A stretch of 64,000 bases of DNA from Devosia submarina (lineage in GTDB: Bacteria; Pseudomonadota; Alphaproteobacteria; Rhizobiales; Devosiaceae): the NCBI RefSeq assembly GCF_003056345.1, contig NZ_PYWB01000008.1, forward strand, positions 222,067 to 286,066, given 5' to 3'. The position numbers and the translations under genes are program-made. The notes beneath the pieces are model-generated. The model saw only the letters and a list, made by a program, of their open reading frames with translations, ran no database searches and was not told the DNA's origin. Below, in pieces: positions 55,566 through 63,807 of the stretch. Within the stretch, counting starts at the first letter, position 1. The number at the start of each line of letters is the position of its first letter.

Positions 55566-56593
55566 GGTGCAATCTCCTGCCAGCGAATACAGCGGGTCAC
55601 ATGCTTGCCATCCGTGGCCTGCAGTTCAGGCTCGCTGACAATGCAAGCCGGGAGGGCGTAGGAACAGCGGGCATGAAAGCGGCACCCGGCCGGCGGCGAC
55701 AGCGGATTGGGCATGGTGCCGGGGATGGGTTGCAGCGAGCGGCGATTGCCGGAGCCGTCGCGGCGCGAGGGAATGCAGTCGAGCAGCGCGCGCGTATAAG
55801 GATGGCGCGGGTTAGCGAGGACCTCGTCGACCGGCCCCTCTTCAACCACCTGGCTCGCATACATCACGGCCACGCGGTCCGCGATCTGCTTGACCAGCTT
55901 GAGGTCGTGGGTGACGAAAACCATGGCCATGCGGCGCTCCTGCTGCAGCTTGCGCAGCAGGTCGATGATCTGGGCCTGGATGGTCACGTCGAGGGCGGTT
56001 GTCGGCTCGTCCGCGATCAAGAGGCGCGGATCGCAGGCCAGGGCCACCGCGATCATGACGCGCTGACGCATGCCGCCAGACAGCTCATGGGGGTAGGCGT
56101 CGACGCGTTTCTCTGGGCTGGAGATGCCCACCTGGCGCAGCAGCTCTATGGCCTGCAGCCGGGCCTCGCGCTTGTTCAGCCCCTTGTGTACCCGCAGGGG
56201 CTCGCCGACCTGATCGCCCACGGTGAAGACCGGATTGAGGCTCGACATCGGATCTTGGAAGATCATGGCGATGTCGTGCCCGCGAATGCGGCTCATCGCC
56301 TTCTCGCTCAGCGCCAGAAGGTCGGTGCTGACATTGTCGCGGCCGTGAAAATGGATCGAGCCACCCACGACTTTGGCGGTGGTCCGCGCCAGGAGGCGCA
56401 TGACCGTGAGGCCGGTCACCGACTTGCCAGAGCCCGATTCACCGACGATGGCGAGCGTTTCCCCCTCGTTGACGCTCAGGGTCACGCCATTAACGGCCTT
56501 GATCACGCCGGCATCAGTGAAGAAGTGGGTCTTGAGATCGGTGACGCTCAGTACGGGATGGGCGGAGTGCTGGATGGTATCAGGCTGCAGCAT
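55562..56593 (-). CDS. Dipeptide/oligopeptide-type ABC ATPase D
   Basis: A 343-residue DppD/OppD-like ATPase: [56 protein letters not shown] and [23 protein letters not shown] 56593 lies inside the last 14 bases of the enolase-type gene. The longer frame to 56671 is a shadow. Confidence 0.92.
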   Translation of the reverse strand: MLQPDTIQHSAHPVLSVTDLKTHFFTDAGVIKAVNGVTLSVNEGETLAIVGESGSGKSVTGLTVMRLLARTTAKVVGGSIHFHGRDNVSTDLLALSEKAMSRIRGHDIAMIFQDPMSSLNPVFTVGDQVGEPLRVHKGLNKREARLQAIELLRQVGISSPEKRVDAYPHELSGGMRQRVMIAVALACDPRLLIADEPTTALDVTIQAQIIDLLRKLQQERRMAMVFVTHDLKLVKQIADRVAVMYASQVVEEGPVDEVLANPRHPYTRALLDCIPSRRDGSGNRRSLQPIPGTMPNPLSPPAGCRFHARCSYALPACIVSEPELQATDGKHVTRCIRWQEIAP

Positions 56594-57713
56594 ATCGGAG
56601 CAGCGCCTCCTCATCGACTTCGATGCCGAGGCCCGGCCCCTGCGGAACGGCGATGCTGCCATTCTCCACAACGATCGGCTCCTTCAGCAGCTCGGTACGC
56701 AACGGATTGGCGCCGAGGTCGTATTCGAGCAGCGTCGGCTTGGGGATATTGTCTGAATGGGGGAAGGCCGACAGCGAAGCGATGAAGTGGATACCTGCAG
56801 CCAGCCCGATGGCGCCGCCCCAGACATGGGGAGACATGCGAAGATGGTTGGCATAGGCCAGTTCGGCAATCTTGCGACCCTGCCAGAAACCGCCGCAAAG
56901 GCTGAGGTCGGGCTGCAGCACATCGACGCCGCCAGCATCGACCAGGTTTTTGAAGTCGAACACGGTGTAGAGCGCCTCGCCCGTGGCGATCGGCATGCGG
57001 GCACGCTTGTGCAGGCGCCCATAGCCCTTGAAATCGGCCGGGTTCAGCGGCTCTTCCATCCAGCCGATGCGGTAGCGGGCGAGCCGCTCCATGCTCTCCA
57101 TGGCCAAGTCGTAGGTATAGTTGGAATTGATATCGACCAGCAGTTCGACGTCGTCGCCGAGCATTTCGCGCGCAATCGCAACGCGCTCCTCGTCACTGTC
57201 CGGGCCAAGGCCGATCTTGATCTTGACGGCCGGGTAGTTCCCCGCTGCCAGCAGGTCCATTTGCGCCCGGTAATCTTCTCGCGGGGTCTCGGTGATATAG
57301 CCGCCAGAAGCATAGATGGGCACGCTGTCAACCCGCTGGCCGCCCAATAGCTTGCAGACGGGCAGGCCCAAGAGCTTCCCCATGGCATCCTTGGCCGCCA
57401 TGTCGATGCCGCTGATGCAGGCCATCATCGGCCCCTGGATACCAAAATGGTAGTGGCGGGCCATGATGCGGGTGTAGCCGTGCTCGATGTCGAAGACGTC
57501 GGTGCCGACCAGATAGTTGGCGAGGAAGCCCTCGTAACCGCGATTGAAGGCCGGCAGTCCCCAAGCCTCGCCGAAGCCGACAATGCCATTTTCCAGCGTC
57601 AGCTTGACCACTGTGGAAGCGCGTCCGGTCGCCAGCGACTTCGACATTCCGTAGGGCTTGGCAGCTCCGAGGGGAGCGCTTAGCGCAACGAACTGGATGG
57701 CGGTTATCTTCAA
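56580..57713 (-). CDS. Enolase-superfamily enzyme (mandelate racemase-like), module 2
   Basis: A 377-residue protein with KIKIGLGPD (catalytic lysines), LVDINSNYT (Asp), WMEEPLNP (Glu), PIATGEALYT (Glu) and a His in MSPHVWGGAIG, the mandelate racemase-type dyad. It is the first gene of the importer operon, so it probably acts on the imported compound. Reaction unknown (dehydration or racemisation). Confidence 0.88.
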   Translation of the reverse strand: MKITAIQFVALSAPLGAAKPYGMSKSLATGRASTVVKLTLENGIVGFGEAWGLPAFNRGYEGFLANYLVGTDVFDIEHGYTRIMARHYHFGIQGPMMACISGIDMAAKDAMGKLLGLPVCKLLGGQRVDSVPIYASGGYITETPREDYRAQMDLLAAGNYPAVKIKIGLGPDSDEERVAIAREMLGDDVELLVDINSNYTYDLAMESMERLARYRIGWMEEPLNPADFKGYGRLHKRARMPIATGEALYTVFDFKNLVDAGGVDVLQPDLSLCGGFWQGRKIAELAYANHLRMSPHVWGGAIGLAAGIHFIASLSAFPHSDNIPKPTLLEYDLGANPLRTELLKEPIVVENGSIAVPQGPGLGIEVDEEALLRYAAA

Positions 57714-57735
57714 GGCGAACCCTCGCAGCCAAAAG

Positions 57736-57752
57736 TGATCAATTCCGGATCA
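57736..57752. promoter_or_regulatory. Inverted repeat in the divergent promoter of module 2
   Basis: TGATC-AATTCCG-GATCA between the enolase-led operon and the divergent hydrolase gene (57714-57857). A candidate operator; it is not the same as the repeat beside the GntR gene. Confidence 0.45.
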
Positions 57753-57857
57753 TATGTGAACCATTTTTCACCAGAAGCGCAAGAGGCCTCTTTAAAATGC
57801 ATTTGTTTGGGAGTTATGGTGCCAACCAATCTCCGCATTGATCCTCACAGGACGGTT

Positions 57858-58733
57858 ATGACCAACGCTGCAAAAATCTGGGAAAGCCTCACGCCCGAAG
57901 AGCATGAGCGCCACTACAACCCGCAAAATGCCTGTCCCAATTTCAACGAGTATCGCGCCCTGCGCGAACCGGCCAATGAGCAGGCACTCAATGAATTGCC
58001 GCGTCACGCCGACATTGCCTATGGCGATCACAAGCTGCACACGCTTGATATCTACCCGGCACCAGGCGATGGGCCGCGCCCTGTTCACATCTACCTGCAT
58101 GGTGGCTATTGGCGCGCGCAAGACAAGTCCAACTATGCGTTTATCGCCGGAATGTTGGTGCAGCATGGCATCACAGCCGTCGTTATGAACTACGAGCTTT
58201 GCCCCGAATCAACTCTTGACCAGGTAACGGATTCAGCGCTTGCCGGTGTGGAATGGGTCGCAAAGAACATTGCAAGCTACGGCGGGGATGCCGGCGCGAT
58301 AAGCCTTTCCGGCCACTCGGCCGGTGCCCATCTCGTCGCAGAAGTCCTCGCCACCGACTGGACTGCCCGCGGCGTCGATCCAACGTGCTTCGTTGGCGCG
58401 GTGGCGGTCAGCGGGATCTATGATCCTGCGCCGGCAGCGCTCACCACGGTTAATGCCCAACTCAACCTGACCGCCGAGATCATCGCCAACCGCAATGTCG
58501 AAACGCGGACTCCCCTGGTGCATTGCCCAGTCGCGGTGATGGTCGGTGGCGATGAACCCTGGCAGTGGATCGACCAGAGCTTCCGCTATTCGCATCACCT
58601 TCATCGCCACGGCAACCAGCCGGAAGTACACGTGCTGCCCAATTACAACCATTTCAATATACTGCTGCCCTTTATGCAGCCGGAAAGCCCGATTGGCGGG
58701 GCCATGTTGCGCTTGGCACAGCGCCGCCGTTGA
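57858..58733 (+). CDS. Alpha/beta hydrolase, kynurenine-formamidase-like
   Basis: A 291-residue hydrolase. The oxyanion-type HGGYWRAQDKSNY matches the HGGxW motif of arylformamidases and related carboxylesterases; the nucleophile elbow is GHSAGAHLV and a late His lies in NYNHFNILLP. ATG 57858 follows CAGGACGGTT; the frame open from 57735 has no good start. It may open an amide or ester in the module 2 pathway. Confidence 0.85.
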   Translation: MTNAAKIWESLTPEEHERHYNPQNACPNFNEYRALREPANEQALNELPRHADIAYGDHKLHTLDIYPAPGDGPRPVHIYLHGGYWRAQDKSNYAFIAGMLVQHGITAVVMNYELCPESTLDQVTDSALAGVEWVAKNIASYGGDAGAISLSGHSAGAHLVAEVLATDWTARGVDPTCFVGAVAVSGIYDPAPAALTTVNAQLNLTAEIIANRNVETRTPLVHCPVAVMVGGDEPWQWIDQSFRYSHHLHRHGNQPEVHVLPNYNHFNILLPFMQPESPIGGAMLRLAQRRR

Positions 58734-58766
58734 TACCTATTTCTTGTCCAACATAAGACTTTTGTA

Positions 58767-59405
58767 ATGACCGCGCTCGAACTGAATCAGCATCGCCTCA
58801 GCGTCTATGACATTTCTTTGGCTTCCAAACCCCGCATCGTCGCCCCAACTGGCGTAGCCTTTGTCTACGTCGCCAGGGGCACTGCCACCCTCGACGGTAG
58901 TGCGGTCGAAGCCGACAACGGCCATTTCGCCACTGGGCCGTTTAGTCTGTCTGGAGCCGGAACGGCCTGGCTCTACGAGTTTGCGCCCATCACGCAGTCG
59001 GTGCTCGAGGGGGACGGCATCAGCCTTGTCATTTCGCGTCGGCTGCCGCAGGCTTATTCGGGTGAGCGAATCTTCCGCGCCGACCGCGTGGAATCCAATC
59101 CGGGTTCACAGACTCCGCTTCATGGTCATCGTGGTCCCGGTATCCGCCGCCTGCTCAAGGGGCGCCTGCATGCGTATATTGGGGAAGACAGCGAACGGAT
59201 CGATGCGGGGCATGCCTGGTTTGAATCCGGTAAGGACTGGGTAGTCGGCAAGAATATCCATGACAGCAACAGCGCCTTCATTCGCGTGATGATCCTGCCA
59301 GCCGAACTCTCGGGAGGCACTTCCTCCTTCGTTCCTGCGACGCCTGAAGAAGCCAACAAGCCACGCTCGGTAACCTACCGTCTATTTGGCGAACGCCCCT
59401 GTTAA
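58767..59405 (+). CDS. Cupin-domain protein
   Basis: A 212-residue protein with a C-terminal cupin (TPLHGHRGPGIRRLLKGRLH, HAWFESGKDWV) and a weaker N-terminal cupin-like half (VAFVYVARGTATL). The HxH of the metal site is present. It follows the hydrolase by 33 bases, likely the same transcript. Confidence 0.75.
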   Translation: MTALELNQHRLSVYDISLASKPRIVAPTGVAFVYVARGTATLDGSAVEADNGHFATGPFSLSGAGTAWLYEFAPITQSVLEGDGISLVISRRLPQAYSGERIFRADRVESNPGSQTPLHGHRGPGIRRLLKGRLHAYIGEDSERIDAGHAWFESGKDWVVGKNIHDSNSAFIRVMILPAELSGGTSSFVPATPEEANKPRSVTYRLFGERPC

Positions 59406-59537
59406 GTGTCGGCTACCGAGCAGAGCTTGGCGGCGGCTTTCCCGGCAACGCTGCTCCGCGAATTGCAACTAGCACCCCGCCGTCCGGGCTCAACCTGAAC
59501 ATCCTCCACGCATTTGGCAGAATCTATCAACACGATG

Positions 59538-59570
59538 CCGCCGACAGCTAATTGCCTGCCGGCGGTCTTT
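59538..59570 (+). terminator. Probable terminator after the cupin gene
   Basis: CCGCCGACAG pairs with CTGCCGGCGG (one mismatch) over an 8-base loop and is followed by TCTTT. A minus-strand frame at 59402-59608 covers the same bases and is not considered a firm gene. Confidence 0.45.
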
Positions 59571-59858
59571 GCATCGTAAGGACAAAGGCTTGGGATCACC
59601 GTGATCATCCGAATCCAGCTGCCTCAGTTCGCCATGCTGACTTCGCTAGATGTAACGAGGCATCAGCGGCCCGGAAAGAGCGATGCGGCGTGCGTGGCAG
59701 CGGTCAGGTGCGGCCTAGCGATGCCTAGCTTGAAGCATTGCGCGGCATGATCGGACGAGCGATCATTGCGGCGCAACGTGCAAGGCAATTAGCCTGCTTG
59801 CAGGTTGCTGGTCAGAAACGGCCCCTACTGCTTGAGCCTTTGTGGGTTTTGTCTGCGA

Positions 59859-59916
59859 GAGCGCGCAACAGTCGCACCCCTACATTCTCGATAGCCGCAT
59901 AAACGCAGGTCTCGAC
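59859..59916 (+). repeat. Dispersed repeat, copy 3
   Basis: The 29-base core with one change from copies 1 and 2 (CAGTCGC for CAATCGC), then CGATAGCCGCATAAACGCAGG as in copy 1. It lies in the gene-poor stretch 59609-60204, which also has a perfect inverted repeat ATGATCG/CGATCAT at 59747-59766 and no gene that can be supported. Confidence 0.85.
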
Positions 59917-60204
59917 CAATGAAAAACGTTTAGAGGGGTGCTGTGGCGGCCCAAAAGCCGACGCCCTCCGCTCCCTCGACATCCGGGACCACGAAGTAGC
60001 CGTGCGAAGCCCTTTCGCTCGGATTGAAGGGTGCGAACTCGCAGATGGTGAAAAAACATACGCTAATAACAGGTAAGCTTCTCCAGGCGCGAAGGGCAGT
60101 CATGGAAGCGACAGATTGAACGAAGAGCCCCTACCATCATCGCTGCCTGAGCTTCGCCTGTGGTACCGGCGATAGCCGTCTCCGCCTTTGTGATTGGGTA
60201 TTTG

Positions 60205-60506
60205 ACCTGGATTGTGTGCGTCACGCTCCAGGTTGCTAGCTATTTTTCCGCCTCAATATGCCTCTGTATCTGCCGGCAGGTGCCCGACGGCGCATCCATG
60301 CCCATGCCAGTAACAGCCCTGCACCTGAATGACAGCCCGGTACTTTGGAAAGACCAAGTCTGGCCGGCCGGGCAGAGCTTTATCGTGAAGCCTGAACCGG
60401 AAGCCAAGAGCGTGCAGGCCGCGCCGGATAATCAACTCCGGTTTGGTGTCCTTTACCGGATGCCGGACATCATCCGGCTTCGCACCTCTTTCGAAACACT
60501 ATCCAA
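60205..60506 (-). pseudogene. vsr: Decayed Vsr (very-short-patch repair) endonuclease
   Basis: The minus strand encodes Vsr pieces in order. VSKEVRSRMMSGIR from a TTG at 60506 gives the family N-terminus. Near 60451-60459 the frame shifts into KDTKPELIIRRGLHALGFRF and on through ALPGRPDLVFPKYRAVI and GCYWHGHGC. A TGA at 60253 stands where a Trp is expected, after which KIASNLERDAHN still matches. The last third is missing. So one frameshift, one nonsense change and loss of the C-terminus make it dead. It starts two bases after the ATPase stop, which points to a former two-gene unit. Confidence 0.85.
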
Positions 60507-60507
60507 A

Positions 60508-62802
60508 CTATCGCCTCGCGAAGGCTACCGTCCGCCTGCAGAAGTCGGCGAGCTCCTGATCGTTGATAGCCTGCGTTTGCCAGGCAGCATTGGTGTCATG
60601 GTGGAAGAGATTGCCGTAGTTTTTCAGTTCTTCCAGTTCAACAAGGTCAGGAGCTGACAAGATAGGTTGGCCCTGGGCCGCTGCGCGGCGGCACTTGTCG
60701 ATAAACGGGCCCAGCAGCGTTTCTGGCGGACAATGGTCGGGGTAGGCCACCCGGACAAAAGCCTCAAGGACAGGACGGAGGGCAGCGGCAACGCTCCGTT
60801 CGTCAATGCCAACGGCACTTACAATATAGCTCGAGACAAGTGCATGGCGCCGGTCGTGCTCGGTGATGCAGTCTTGGGCGACATCCCAAGTCACCAGCGT
60901 AGAACCACCCTGGTCACGGGCAACCTTGAGCGCAGAACGCGCCACCCGGTCCGCACCGTCCCAAAGGGCGCAAAGGAACGGCTTCGAGTGGGAAAGCACG
61001 ATGACCTGCCCAACCTCCGGGAGCAACCGCCGGATTTCCGTTACTGTGTTCAGCGATCGGTGCTCATCGAGACTGGTCATCGGGTCGTCGATCACCACGA
61101 TTTTTGCAGCCTTGGCCGGATCTAGTTCAAGCGACGCGAAAAAGAACGCCAGTGCGAGGGTGTTGCGGTCACCGGCGCTCAATGCGGTGTGGAATCCAGG
61201 TTCTCCGTCATTCGCTGGCACAAGCGGCACAGACACCTGGTTGATGAGCACCGTGTAGCTGCAGGCGGATCCGCCTCTGTTGTTGACTGACGCGACATTG
61301 CCAAGGCGGAAGCCTGCCGCGAAGCGCTGCAGGTATCTGTTGATGGCCAGCTCATATGCCGGGAACACCTGATCGCGGTATGCGGTAAGGGCGGCTCTTG
61401 CCTGGTTGCGCAAGCCCTCTGTGTTGGTCTTGGCCGCTTTTTCGGCCGTGTACGCCGCAACGGCGGCAACCATGGCCGGCTCGAAACGTGCCTGCAGGCG
61501 CGTGAGGTTCGCCAGGTCACGCGTGAGTGCGCCAACATCGGCACCGGCAGCACGTTCCTTGACCAGGGCAATGTCACCGCCCAATGCCGTCAGGCTCTCG
61601 CTAAGGGCAGCGACGAAGTCGCAAACAGCGTGATATTCCTCGACAGCACCCAGGGCGTCGGCATCCAGTTCGAGCGGCTCAAGCGGCACGTCCTGTTTCC
61701 GGCGTAGGGTAGCCAGCACGGCTTCTTGAGCGACATTCCAAAGCCGCACCACCATTGCTGTGTCAACATTCAGCTCTGGTACAGCCGTGAATGCTGCCCA
61801 AAAGGTGCGGCGCTCCCCCGCGACACGCATGGACCGTTCGAAGGCCGCTTTGATGTCGCCGCTGTGCGCGCGGCCGACGTTCTGAAGTTCGCCTGACACG
61901 GCGGCTTTCATGGCTCTGTAGGCTTCGCCGAAATAGGTCTGGTAGTGCCTTAGGAGCTGGGACCGCGACAGCGGCTCAGCGCAGAAGGGACAGGCTGCTT
62001 CTGCCGTATGGGGCGCGATCACGCGCTGCATTCCGGCTTCCACCCATGCCTCGCCACCTCGGCCGATCCCTTCGAAGTGCGCCTCAAGCCGCTCCGTTAC
62101 ATCCTGTTCCACATCAGGCAGTGCCCGCTGGAGAACCGTGTCAATGGCCTCCACGTCGAAGCGGGGCAGAGATATGGCACCGAACGCCGACTGCCGGGCA
62201 ACGTCATCGGCGGACCTGGCAGCTGCCAGCTCCTGCTCGGCTGCCTGGATCGCTTCCAATATGCTTGGGTGCTGCTGCAGCGCACAAAAATCCTCGACAC
62301 TCAATGAGCCTCGTGTGGCGGCTGGTAAATTACCCGCAAGTTCCGCCAGAGTCCGGTTGTGACCCTCGACGGCGTCGATGTACCCCTGCAGCGCCGCATT
62401 CAGCTGGACGCCTTGCGCGCCGATGATCAGGTCATGCAGGTTCTGACGGTGCTCGGAAACAACGCGCATCCCGGAATAGACGTTTTCCGTGACAAAGCGG
62501 TCATCGAAAACGGCGATGTCGGGATGCAGCCGGGACCAGGCCCCGCCTTGGAAAATAGCGTTGGCCTGGGGCGGAGAAAACTGGATGACGACGTGGGGAG
62601 GGTGCGCGGCGCCAATGCGGTGACGCTCGGTTATCAGCCTGTGGTCTCCAGTGCCTAGGGAGCGGAGAATTGCTGCAAGGGTGGTTTTACCGCGTCCGTT
62701 CTCGGCATAGATGATGGACAACTTGGAAAGGGGCAGGGCACCACCTGCCGCCACGCTGTCGAACGCGCCGACATTCCTCAATAGCTGGATATGCGAAACC
62801 AT
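60508..62802 (-). CDS. AAA_13/RloC-like ATPase with possible C-terminal nuclease
   Basis: About 764 residues from ATG 62802, which follows GGGGGGAATTG; the extension to 62892 is not used. Walker A AENGRGKTT is at 33-41, ABC signature LSAGD at 541-545, Walker B IVVIDDP at 568-574 and switch His in LSHSK at 603-607. The ~500 residues between are helical and hold CPFC at 271-274, which could be a zinc hook. After the ATPase, R676-x3-E680 and H734/H735 resemble the Arg-Glu-His set of PrrC/RloC anticodon nucleases. This suggests a DNA-damage- or phage-sensing suicide defence, but the nuclease assignment is inference. Alone apart from the dead vsr. Confidence 0.8.
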   Translation of the reverse strand: MVSHIQLLRNVGAFDSVAAGGALPLSKLSIIYAENGRGKTTLAAILRSLGTGDHRLITERHRIGAAHPPHVVIQFSPPQANAIFQGGAWSRLHPDIAVFDDRFVTENVYSGMRVVSEHRQNLHDLIIGAQGVQLNAALQGYIDAVEGHNRTLAELAGNLPAATRGSLSVEDFCALQQHPSILEAIQAAEQELAAARSADDVARQSAFGAISLPRFDVEAIDTVLQRALPDVEQDVTERLEAHFEGIGRGGEAWVEAGMQRVIAPHTAEAACPFCAEPLSRSQLLRHYQTYFGEAYRAMKAAVSGELQNVGRAHSGDIKAAFERSMRVAGERRTFWAAFTAVPELNVDTAMVVRLWNVAQEAVLATLRRKQDVPLEPLELDADALGAVEEYHAVCDFVAALSESLTALGGDIALVKERAAGADVGALTRDLANLTRLQARFEPAMVAAVAAYTAEKAAKTNTEGLRNQARAALTAYRDQVFPAYELAINRYLQRFAAGFRLGNVASVNNRGGSACSYTVLINQVSVPLVPANDGEPGFHTALSAGDRNTLALAFFFASLELDPAKAAKIVVIDDPMTSLDEHRSLNTVTEIRRLLPEVGQVIVLSHSKPFLCALWDGADRVARSALKVARDQGGSTLVTWDVAQDCITEHDRRHALVSSYIVSAVGIDERSVAAALRPVLEAFVRVAYPDHCPPETLLGPFIDKCRRAAAQGQPILSAPDLVELEELKNYGNLFHHDTNAAWQTQAINDQELADFCRRTVAFARR

Positions 62803-63097
62803 CAATTCCCCCCGATATACCCTTAGCTTAGCATACCGGGAGAGCTTTGCACGCGAGCCTCCTGCCTGGGGCATTGCCTCACGGTGCACCAAAGATCGGC
62901 AATTTTATCAGCTAATATCCAGATTTTCGGTTTAAAAACAACGACTTGATAAGCAAAAAACATCGGCAAAAAAAGTCGCCTTAACGCACCCCTGCTAAGG
63001 GTATGCCTTTGTGCGGCGCACAAGCTTGTACGCAGTTGAATCAGCCACACATCATCGGCGCGAGCGGATGCTACAGCCCCGAAGGGCCTCCATTCTC

Positions 63098-63262
63098 AGG
63101 TGACCGTTTATGGGATTTCCGGTGAGCTTCCGTGAGAGTTTGGTGCTCAACTGCCCTTGATTTTGCAGGGTTTTTCCTTGGGAGTCCGGCAAAGAACTGC
63201 ATCAGATCCCATAAACTATCACCTCAAATCCCATAAACGGTGACCTGAAGTCCCATAGACCT
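63098..63262. repeat. Plasmid-like iterons in inverted arrangement
   Basis: A 22-base unit (AGGT, then GTTTATGGGAT in its second half) occurs forward at 63098-63119 and, on the other strand, in tandem at 63203-63224 and 63225-63246, with a shortened unit at 63247-63262. Direct 22-base repeats like this are typical replication-initiator binding sites. No rep gene lies in the window. Confidence 0.7.
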
Positions 63263-63318
63263 CAATTTAAGCTATCTTGTTGCTCTCGAACTCGACGGAA
63301 CAAGGCCCAAGGCTGCCA

Positions 63319-63522
63319 ATGAAGAAAGTACCCGCCAGCGAGAACCAGGACGAGCGTGCAAAGCAAAAAGAGCTTAGTCGCATGCGGGATGCTGCGCGCC
63401 TGGAGGCCGGCGAGGTTACGCAAGACCAGCTCCACCGTGAGAACAGGTTCTTTTCCGCAGTGCCAATCAAGAGGTTCAAGATAGTCGCGATTGGCGGAAA
63501 ACCTCTGCGCCGCCCCATGTGA
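63319..63522 (+). CDS. Small hypothetical protein next to the iterons
   Basis: A 67-residue charged protein from ATG 63319. The first 45 residues are mostly charged helix (ENQDERAKQKELSRMRDAA) and the end is basic (IKRFKIVAIGGKPLRRPM). A TTG 14 codons upstream is also in frame. No family recognised; its position beside iterons suggests a plasmid gene. Confidence 0.5.
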   Translation: MKKVPASENQDERAKQKELSRMRDAARLEAGEVTQDQLHRENRFFSAVPIKRFKIVAIGGKPLRRPM

Positions 63523-63550
63523 TTTGCCTGCTCTGAGGCATCGCCTTCAA

Positions 63551-63807
63551 GCTTGCTAGCTAGCTTGCTGACTCACCGCTGGACCTCTGGTTCTGGGGAT
63601 CACGACGTGCAAAGAAAAGGCGCTCAACCCGTGAGGGGAGCGCCTTCTCGATGGCCTGGAGCCGGACGCCGGAGGGGCAGCGCCCGTGGTCCAACCATTG
63701 ACCGATATATGTTGTTGGGCCGGCTTCTTTTAAAGAGCGCAGGCCGCTCGGCGGGTTCAACGCCCTGTGAGCGGAGCGGTCCATTTGCTTGCTAGCTAGC
63801 TAGCTGC
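63551..63807. repeat. Paired GCTAGC-rich repeats
   Basis: GCTTGCTAGCTAGCTTGCTG at 63551-63570 and a close relative, GCTTGCTAGCTAGCTAGCTG, at 63787-63806. Each holds overlapping GCTAGC palindromes. The span between holds no gene but carries two GAGCGCC-type hairpins. Short palindrome arrays of this kind could be partition or recombination sites. Confidence 0.55.
63617..63650 (+). terminator. Intrinsic terminator after the small gene
   Basis: AAGGCGCTC (63617-63625) pairs with GAGCGCCTT (63638-63646) over a 12-base loop and is followed by CTCG. It lacks a strong U-run, so efficiency is uncertain. Confidence 0.5.

Noticed and set aside
55601..56785. 394-residue + strand frame
   Set aside because: Antisense to the ATPase gene at 55562; no domain or ribosome site.
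59402..59608. 68-residue - strand frame with four cysteines
   Set aside because: Looks partly protein-like, but it covers a probable terminator and lacks a ribosome site; not firm enough.
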